Shown here piece by piece: positions 33,312-38,682 of a DNA stretch of 38,682 nt; within the stretch, counting starts at the first letter, position 1, and the number at the start of each line of letters is the position of its first letter. The position numbers were made by a program, and so were the translations under genes. The stretch covers positions 1 through 38,682 of the forward strand of contig DCJB01000119.1 in assembly GCA_002317325.1 (NCBI GenBank), given 5' to 3'. This stretch comes from Bacteroidales bacterium UBA1711 (GTDB lineage Bacteria; Bacteroidota; Bacteroidia; Bacteroidales; P3). Below the pieces are notes generated by a model. It worked only from the letters and a program-made list of their open reading frames with translations, searched no databases and was not told where the DNA came from.

Positions 33312-33584
33312 TTTTTTTCAGTCAAAGATGAAAAAGAAGCGCGTAACGGCAGCCAGCTACATCTTGGTGCTCAAGAGAAACTAAAGGGGAAACTGAGGGG
33401 GGATGCCAGACACCTGCCAAATATCAGCCGCCCTGCGACTGAGTTCGAGGATGCGGACAAGGGCCACGTCCGGGCGGAGCCCCGCAAGTTCACCAAGAGG
33501 ATCAAGACCGGATAGAACACATACTACCTCTACTCTCTAATCGCCATTTGATACGTTTGTCCTGGGGTTTGGAATGTATTGAAG
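33303..33584. other. Intergenic stretch with a start-less open frame
   Basis: On the plus strand 33303-33515 is a stop-free frame of 70 codons ending ...EPRKFTKRIKTG and a TAG. It has no ATG, and its 5' end overlaps the OmpA-family promoter on the other strand. I do not recognise it. It could be a decayed gene end or chance in GC-rich DNA. The remaining bases to 33584 show nothing I can name. Confidence 0.3.
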
Positions 33585-33628
33585 CTGGAACGGGGCTGAG
33601 ACGGACCTGAAACGGGGCTGGAACGGGA
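33585..33628. repeat. 11-bp tandem repeat array, four units, sister of 1-44
   Basis: Units in order are CTGGAACGGGG, CTGAGACGGAC, CTGAAACGGGG and CTGGAACGGGA, a 44-base array with consensus CTGRRACGGGG. It matches the array at 1-44 in unit length, copy number and consensus. It lies 144 bases beyond the terminator-proximal end of the DPP5-like gene's 3' region. Confidence 0.88.
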
Positions 33629-33767
33629 AAAAAGTGAAAACGCTTGTGGCGTGGGAGAGGGTTGCCGGGGGGGAGAGAGACGTGCGTTATTGGTCTAAAG
33701 ATGTAATACGGGTTGTAAGGGACGAAAAATCGAGCCTCATGTTTTCATTTACCCCTCCCACCCCCAT

Positions 33768-33804
33768 AAAACCGCCCCTCCGAGGCAGGGCTTCGGAGGG
33801 GCGG
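33768..33804 (-). terminator. Rho-independent terminator of the barrel-barrel-peptidase operon
   Basis: CCGCCCCTCCGA (33772-33783) pairs perfectly over 12 bases with TCGGAGGGGCGG (33793-33804), with a 9-base loop. On the minus strand TTTTAT follows directly. It starts about 30 bases after the stop of the DPP5-like gene. Confidence 0.88.
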
Positions 33805-33834
33805 GGTCGGGGCGACCGATTCGGAGGGGGGGGG

Positions 33835-35922
33835 CTATTTGAGGTACTTGTCGAACCAGTCGATGAAGTTGCGGTGCCACAGGAGGCTGTTCTGGGGCTT
33901 CAGCACCCAGTGGGTCTCGTCGGGGAAGTAGAGGTAACGGGCTTCAAGTCCGCGCAACTTGGCTGCGTTGTAGGCCGCCATGCCCTGCGAAGCCACAATG
34001 CGGAAGTCGAACTCGCTGTGGACAACGCAGATGGGCGTGTTCCACTTCTCCACGAAGAGGTGGGGCGAGTTGGGGTAGGACTTGGCGGTGCGGGCGTTCT
34101 TCTCCCAGTAGGGGCCGCCGAGGTCCCAGTTGGTGAACCAGTACTCCTCGGTCTCGAGGCACTGCTGCTCGAAGTTGAACATACCGTTGTGGGCGAGGAA
34201 AGCCTTGAAGCGGTGGTTCTCGTTGTGGCCGGCGAGCCAGTAGATGCTGAACGCACCGAAAGAGGCGCCGCACGCACCGATTCGCTCGGGGTCAATCTGG
34301 GGCATGGTGGAAGCGAAGTAGTCGGTGGCGGTCATGTAGTCCTTCATGCAGAGGCCGCCGTAGTCGCCGCTGATTTCCTCGCACCATGCGGTGCCAAAGC
34401 CGGGGCAGCCGCGGCGGTTGGGGGCGATGACGAAGTAGCCTGCGCCGCTCATCACCTCGAAGTTCCAGCGGGTGCTCCAGAACTGGCTCACCATCGACTG
34501 CGGGCCGCCTTCGCAGAAGAGGAGGGCGGGATAGACCTTGGTGCTGTCGTAGTCGTAGGGGTAAATGAGCCACACGAGCATTTCCTTGCCGTCGGAGGTC
34601 CTAATCCAGTGTTCCTCACTCTTGCTCATGCGTACCTGCGAGAGCACCTCGTTGTTGATGGAGGTGAGCTGCTCGCCCTGCTGGTTGCAGCCCGCGAGGG
34701 TGTAGCGGAAGACCTCGGCGGGGTGCTGCTGGCTGACCTCGGCGGCATAGATGGTGGATCCGCAAAGGGAGAAGGAGTTGATGTCGTGGCAGCCGCGGGT
34801 GACCTGGCGGACCGACTTGTCGGCCGTGCCGAAGGCGAATATCTCGTTGGTGCCGCGATACATGACGGTGGCGAGAATCTGTTTGTCGTCGTCGGACCAG
34901 CTGATGCCGCTCACGCCGTAGTCGAAATCGGCGGTGTAGTCGGTCTTCTCGCCCGTGGCGAGGTCGAGGACCATCAGGCGTAGTTTGTCGCTCTCATATC
35001 CGTCGCGTTCCATGCTTTCCCAAGCCAGTCGGGTTCCGTCGTGGCTGAAGACGGGGTTCTGGTCGTAGCCCATGATGCCCTCGCTGACGTTGACAGTCTT
35101 GCCAGTGGCGATGGTGTAGAGGTAGATGTCGCTGTTGGTGCTGAGGGAATAGTCCTTGCCTGTCTTCTTGCGGCAGGTGTAGGCGATGGCGGATCCGTCG
35201 GGCGAGAAGTTGAACTGCTCCACGCCGCCCCACGGTCGCATGGGGCACTCGAAAGGCTCGTTTCCGAGGACGGGGATGATGGTGGAGGTGTCGGCCTTGC
35301 CGCCGGCAAGCGACACGAGGAATATCTGCGGGTATTCGTCCACCCAGGAGTCCCAGTGGCGGTACATGAGGTCTTCGTTGATACGGCCGGTGGTCTGGTC
35401 GAGGCCCTTATAGAGCGCGTCGATGGACTCGGGGCGCTTCACAGGCAGGTCGGAGATGTAGAGGAGTCGGCTGCCGTCGGGCGAGAGCTTGAAGCCTTCG
35501 AGGCCCGTCTCCACGGTGAGGACCACGTGCTCCTTGCGGCTTTCGAGGGAGAACGACACAATGTCGTTGCCGCGGGCGAAGAGGATGGTGTTGTCGTCCT
35601 GCCACACGGGGTTGAACTCGCTGGCCGCGGTGGTGGTGAGCCGCTCGGGCTGGGCGCCGGGCTTGGCCTCCATCAGGTAGAGTTCGGCGTTGCCCTTGTT
35701 CTTCTCGATGCTGTAGTAGGTGTTGGCATAGACCATGCGGGTGCCGTCGGGGCTGACGGCAAACTCGCCCATCTTGCCCAAGCCCCACATCACATCGGGG
35801 GTGAAGCGGCCGTTCTCAACGACGACTTCGGGCTTTCCAATAACTTCTTCGGCAGCCTCTTTCTTGCTGCACCCGGCGGCAAGCACCAGGGCTGCCGCCG
35901 CCAATAGTAGTGACTTTTTCAT
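33835..35922 (-). CDS. dpp5: DPP5-like S9 family lipoprotein peptidase
   Basis: This 695-residue protein has an N-terminal lipobox LAAGC (Cys18), a propeller-type region with repeated SPDG motifs, and an alpha/beta hydrolase domain. The triad is Ser554 in GASFGAF, Asp639 in HSEFDFR and His671 in DETHWV. The Ser-Asp (85) and Asp-His (32) spacings equal those I recall for Porphyromonas gingivalis DPP5, which releases dipeptides with a hydrophobic penultimate residue. Unlike that enzyme it should be lipid-anchored. It is third in a minus-strand operon, 62 bases after a barrel protein gene, and a strong terminator follows. Another S9C acyl-aminoacyl peptidase is the alternative call. Confidence 0.9.
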   Translation of the reverse strand: MKKSLLLAAAALVLAAGCSKKEAAEEVIGKPEVVVENGRFTPDVMWGLGKMGEFAVSPDGTRMVYANTYYSIEKNKGNAELYLMEAKPGAQPERLTTTAASEFNPVWQDDNTILFARGNDIVSFSLESRKEHVVLTVETGLEGFKLSPDGSRLLYISDLPVKRPESIDALYKGLDQTTGRINEDLMYRHWDSWVDEYPQIFLVSLAGGKADTSTIIPVLGNEPFECPMRPWGGVEQFNFSPDGSAIAYTCRKKTGKDYSLSTNSDIYLYTIATGKTVNVSEGIMGYDQNPVFSHDGTRLAWESMERDGYESDKLRLMVLDLATGEKTDYTADFDYGVSGISWSDDDKQILATVMYRGTNEIFAFGTADKSVRQVTRGCHDINSFSLCGSTIYAAEVSQQHPAEVFRYTLAGCNQQGEQLTSINNEVLSQVRMSKSEEHWIRTSDGKEMLVWLIYPYDYDSTKVYPALLFCEGGPQSMVSQFWSTRWNFEVMSGAGYFVIAPNRRGCPGFGTAWCEEISGDYGGLCMKDYMTATDYFASTMPQIDPERIGACGASFGAFSIYWLAGHNENHRFKAFLAHNGMFNFEQQCLETEEYWFTNWDLGGPYWEKNARTAKSYPNSPHLFVEKWNTPICVVHSEFDFRIVASQGMAAYNAAKLRGLEARYLYFPDETHWVLKPQNSLLWHRNFIDWFDKYLK

Positions 35923-35984
35923 AGTGTTTATATATAGTTTTGTTTCTGTAAAATGGTGGCGAGTGGCAGCGGGCGGCGGTTGGC

Positions 35985-36674
35985 TTAGGGCTGTTTAGTG
36001 GTGGAGGAGACGGTGACTTTGGGACGCTTGCGTTTGGCGATGTCGAAGGCGAAGGTGGCGAGGAATCCGAGCCGCGGGGCGTAGGCGGCGGCGTAGGGCG
36101 CCGCGGTCTGCTGCCGCCGCTCCCAATAGAGGCCGGCGCCGATGGCGAGGCTCACCTTGGATTCGGAATGGGGGAGACCGAACTGCCGACCGACCGAAGG
36201 CGAGAGAAATGCGCTGTAGTAGTTGACCGTCTTGTCGAGGTCGTCGCGGACGAGGCCGAGCATATAGCCCGCGTCGAGGTTGGCATACCAGCTGCCCGGG
36301 CGGCCGGGCTGGAAGAGGCAGCGCAGGCGCAGGTAGGCCGGCACCACCCAGGGGTTGCGGATGAGGGAGCGGGACTCGCCGCCTTCATCGGCGGGAAGGA
36401 GCGTCTGGCGGCTGCTGGCGCCTCCGCCGAAGCCCAAGCCACCCCCTATACGCCACTGCGGCCCCACGCAGAAAATGAGTGCCGCGTCGAGGGTGAAGAT
36501 GTTGGAACCGCCATCGGGATAGGAGGCAAAGAAGAACTTGGTGTTGCTGCTGAAACCTAAGGACCAGAAGCGGTTGACAGGTCCCACGGGAGCATCCACG
36601 GGGGCATCCTGCGCGGCGAGGAAGGCGGCAGAGGCCACAAAGAGAAAGAGGAAAAAGGCTGTGCGTTTCATCAT
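35985..36674 (-). CDS. Outer membrane beta-barrel protein (operon gene 2)
   Basis: From the ATG at 36674 (a second ATG follows at 36671) the product has 229 residues. The signal peptide is MMKRTAFFLFLFVASAAFLAAQ. Gly- and aromatic-rich amphipathic strands follow (FWSLGFSSNTKFFF, WRIGGGLGFGGG, WYANLDAGYMLG, KVSLAIGAGLYWERR, LGFLATFAFDIA). The tail KRKRPKVTVSSTTKQP is polar. The much longer upstream frame is rejected because it runs through the neighbouring gene. Function is unknown. It lies between a second barrel gene and the DPP5-like peptidase, with short gaps (40 and 62 bases). Confidence 0.75.
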   Translation of the reverse strand: MMKRTAFFLFLFVASAAFLAAQDAPVDAPVGPVNRFWSLGFSSNTKFFFASYPDGGSNIFTLDAALIFCVGPQWRIGGGLGFGGGASSRQTLLPADEGGESRSLIRNPWVVPAYLRLRCLFQPGRPGSWYANLDAGYMLGLVRDDLDKTVNYYSAFLSPSVGRQFGLPHSESKVSLAIGAGLYWERRQQTAAPYAAAYAPRLGFLATFAFDIAKRKRPKVTVSSTTKQP

Positions 36675-36714
36675 GGGGACAGGGGTTGCTGATATGGGTG
36701 GATGACTGGTGTTA

Positions 36715-37368
36715 TCAGAAGGCGTATGCCGCGGAAAGGTTGAGAGAAATGGCCGGCTGACCCTCGGCCACGGCGGCGGGACGGGGGGAGAGCCAGTCGG
36801 TGGTCCAGTGGCGGGCGGAGTGGAATCCAACACCCACGCCCACAAGCCATTGTCGGCCGTCGTGGAGGCGCATGGAGAGGCCCGCGGCCGGAATGGCGAA
36901 GACACCGCCCACAGCCCGCCGGCTGATGTCGGTGCTGAGGGGGACGGCATAGCCGGCATCGACACGGACGAAGGGGACAAAGTCGGCGCCCAAGCCGCGG
37001 AAGCGCCCCGGAGGAATGGCGCCGCCGAGGCGCAGGAAAAGCGGGAGGAGAAGGCCGCCGCCATAGCTCAGCTGGTCATCCTCGCCGTAGCCGTAGATGT
37101 TCTTGTCAACAGAGACGAGGGCGTGGGCGTGGCGAAGCCCCATGCCGAGACCGGCAGAGAGGACGGAGCCGAACCGATAGGAGGCGACGGCGGCAAGCTG
37201 CACGGACCGAGGGGCGACTCCGTTGAGTCCGGGAGCCACCGAAAAGTCGGCCGCAAAGCCAAAGCCGCAGGGCGAGGCGGCAGCCGCAGAACTCGTGCCG
37301 CTCGCCTGTCCATGAGCGGAAAGACCGAAAAGCAGCGCGACGAGGAGGCTGAAAACTGTCGATTTCAT
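36715..37368 (-). CDS. Outer membrane beta-barrel protein (operon gene 1)
   Basis: From the ATG at 37368 the product has 217 residues with a signal peptide (MKSTVFSLLVALLFGLSAHG, then QASGTS). Repeated amphipathic strands follow (VQLAAVASYRFGSVLSAGLG, FVPFVRVDAGYAV, WLVGVGVGFHS) and the C-terminus ends in aromatic AYAF, a typical barrel end. It resembles the next gene in design but not closely in sequence. The start is fixed by the promoter: the -7 box is only 8 bases from this ATG, so the frame's earlier start codon would lie upstream of the transcript. Function is unknown. Confidence 0.75.
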   Translation of the reverse strand: MKSTVFSLLVALLFGLSAHGQASGTSSAAAASPCGFGFAADFSVAPGLNGVAPRSVQLAAVASYRFGSVLSAGLGMGLRHAHALVSVDKNIYGYGEDDQLSYGGGLLLPLFLRLGGAIPPGRFRGLGADFVPFVRVDAGYAVPLSTDISRRAVGGVFAIPAAGLSMRLHDGRQWLVGVGVGFHSARHWTTDWLSPRPAAVAEGQPAISLNLSAAYAF

Positions 37369-37376
37369 ATTTTTTG

Positions 37377-37384
37377 CAAAGGTA
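37377..37384 (-). promoter_or_regulatory. Promoter -7 box giving a near-leaderless transcript
   Basis: The minus strand reads TACCTTTG, a perfect -7 consensus, ending 8 bases before the ATG at 37368. The -33 position (37404-37407) reads TCTG, three of four matching. Transcription should begin at or within a base or two of the start codon. Confidence 0.7.
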
Positions 37385-37425
37385 CAACTTTTTTCACTAA
37401 CGGCAGAAAAAAAGTTCTTCCTCAA

Positions 37426-37587
37426 TTCCGCAGACTATCCGATTAGGACGTTCCCCCGCTTCAAGGTGGGGCTGTTCTCGTCAAGCATCCGCTTTCCGCA
37501 GGCCGCAGATGGCGGAAACCCGTGCGGAAATGCACAACTCCCCCCACCCAGGCCTGGGGCAAGAAGGACTCCGCGAAAGCTCGGCCG
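37426..37587. other. Gap between barrel operon promoter and transposase 3' end
   Basis: No gene is seen. A perfect 12-base palindrome CCCAGGCCTGGG lies at 37547-37558, flanked by C- and G-runs that lengthen the hairpin imperfectly. The outer end of the insertion sequence should fall here, but no inverted repeat can be confirmed without the other end. Confidence 0.35.
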
Positions 37588-38682
37588 TCACACCTGCAGC
37601 TTCATGTAGTCGGCATTATCGGTGAAGAGCAGCAGCACCTTCTTAGCGTTGCGCGCCACCCATTTGAATGGGACGCTGATGAAGGAGAAGACGAATCGCT
37701 TCACCCTTGACGTCTTGGTCAGTACGAAGCCCAATCCGGACAGTTTTCCAACGAAGTGGCGGTAGTAGTTGTGGACGAAGGCGGTCATAATCATGAAGGC
37801 GGTGTTTTCGGAAAGGGGCGAGCATGGAAGATGGCTCCGGCCGAAGTCGTTGTTCATGCAGTCGAAGCACCTCTCGGTGCTGTTATTGATGGTTACCTCC
37901 CTTCGGTCGGTTACCAACGCTGGTTGTAGAACAGCACCACGTCGAGCAGGGACGAGCCGTGGTCGTTGGTCAGGATGCTGCGATAGATGTACTTCCCGTC
38001 AAAGATGTCGGCCTGTCCGTCCTCGCGCAGAGTGCGCTGGACCACAAGCCTGTACCCCTTTTCCCCGAGGAATGCCGTGAATGGGACGGATGCCAGCTGG
38101 CATTGCTGGCCGTTGATTTCGGCATCGGACCAGCATGATTCGTCCAGCGCCCCGATTCGGCCGCGCAGGCTGTCGCAGGACATGACCCTGATGTAGAACG
38201 TCTCGCAGTGATTGCCCACCATCTTCACGATTTCCTCGGAATACGACCCGCAGTCCATTCTGGCCCTGCCGAACTTGACGCCCTTTCCTTCGGCCATCTC
38301 GAAGGCGCGCTCCAGGGTCGCGCCCTGTTCGAACTTGACGTTGGCGTTTCCGTCGCGTCCTTCGATATAGAACGGGTATCCGTCAATCTGCGCGATGCCG
38401 GGAAAGTAGCCGAAAGCCTTCTTGTACGAGAACTTCGCATCGCGCTTCTCGGTCGGGATGAACTGGTTTTCGTAGTCGAAGACATGGGCCTCGTCGGCAG
38501 TGACTTGCCCCGACTTCAGCAGTCCGTCCAAGAGCATCTTGCACAGGCTTTGGTTGATGTTGAACTGGTAGGTGTTGCTGGCTTTGGACGCAAACTCCTT
38601 GTTGTCGGACTTTGCCGCCTTGTTCATCCTGAGGACGGTGTCGGCGCTGCAGAACCTGTAGCCTTGCGATATTTCGGTAAAA
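37588..38682 (-). pseudogene. IS1380-type transposase, frameshifted and cut by the window edge
   Basis: The minus strand from the window end encodes a DDE transposase of the IS1380/IS4-like kind: FCSADTVLRMNK, HVFDYENQFIPTEK with the first Asp, YIEGRDGNANVKFEQ, RMDCGSYSEEIVK with the second Asp, and YIYRSILTND. At FYNQRW it meets a TAA (37911-37913). The rest of the protein continues in another frame with CFDCMNNDFGRSHLPCS and RFVFSFISVPFKWV to the stop at 37588. About 29 extra bases near 37885-37917, with two direct copies of GGTAACC, would explain the shift. The N-terminus and one inverted repeat lie outside the window; the other end was not recognised. It is probably inactive, unless the shift is a sequencing or assembly error. 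Confidence 0.85.

Noticed and set aside
36675..37064. N-terminal extension of the second barrel gene up to 37064
   Set aside because: It overlaps the first barrel gene and lacks any signal peptide, whereas the ATG at 36674 begins with one.
1..38682. CRISPR array, tRNA or rRNA genes, prophage
   Set aside because: Read-through of both strands showed no regularly spaced direct repeats with spacers, no tRNA-like cloverleaf with CCA-proximal T-loop, no rRNA signature and no phage structural genes. The only tandem arrays have 11-base units without spacers.

Overview
The window looks like the chromosome of a GC-rich, anaerobic member of the Bacteroidota, order Bacteroidales, possibly near Prevotellaceae or a related gut or oral family. 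Four things point there. Eight intergenic gaps carry the Bacteroidota -7 box TAnnTTTG, and two of these also have TTTG exactly 19 nt upstream. The gene set is a Na+-translocating NQR plus a two-haem fumarate reductase plus ATP-dependent PEP carboxykinase, the succinate-forming route of these bacteria. There are several exported S9 peptidases (DPP4 and DPP5 types). There is a FISUMP-type lipoprotein and several PorT-like barrels. No species can be named from this sequence alone.

Layout. 1-218: purine-rich non-coding DNA with an 11-bp tandem repeat. 219-2746 (minus): a FeoB-like transporter whose G domain has lost its nucleotide-binding motifs, then a small membrane protein. 2747-3100: a divergent promoter region. 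3101-11462 (plus): six genes in a row, namely M20 dipeptidase, exported FMN-binding protein, phosphopantetheinyl transferase, and a complete RND efflux pump. The block ends in a terminator buried inside the 3' end of the convergent gene. 11465-16906 (minus): FISUMP lipoprotein, solitary cytosine-5 DNA methyltransferase, barrel protein with an alanine-rich insert, and dipeptidyl peptidase IV. 17259-29017 (minus): pckA, frdB, frdA, frdC and nqrF to nqrA, with one good promoter upstream of nqrA and one good terminator after pckA. 29110-31553 (minus): a YidE/AspT-like transporter without its usual RCK domains, and a LysR regulator. 31796-33311 (minus): an OmpA-family protein with a textbook promoter. 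33585-37384 (minus): two barrel proteins and a DPP5-like lipoprotein peptidase, ending in a strong terminator beside a second copy of the 11-bp repeat. 37588-38682: a frameshifted IS1380-type transposase running off the window.

How it fits together. The central block encodes one metabolic module. PckA makes oxaloacetate and ATP from PEP and CO2. Malate dehydrogenase and fumarase, not in this window, would turn oxaloacetate into fumarate. NQR oxidises NADH, pumps Na+ and reduces menaquinone, and the fumarate reductase re-oxidises menaquinol to make succinate. Having all ten genes co-directional, with no promoter or terminator that I can see between them, is the most striking feature of the window. 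A roughly 100-residue extra segment in FrdC lies on the predicted periplasmic side. The other leading observations are the pseudo-GTPase FeoB and the two matching 11-bp repeat arrays. I see no tRNA, rRNA, CRISPR array or phage genes.
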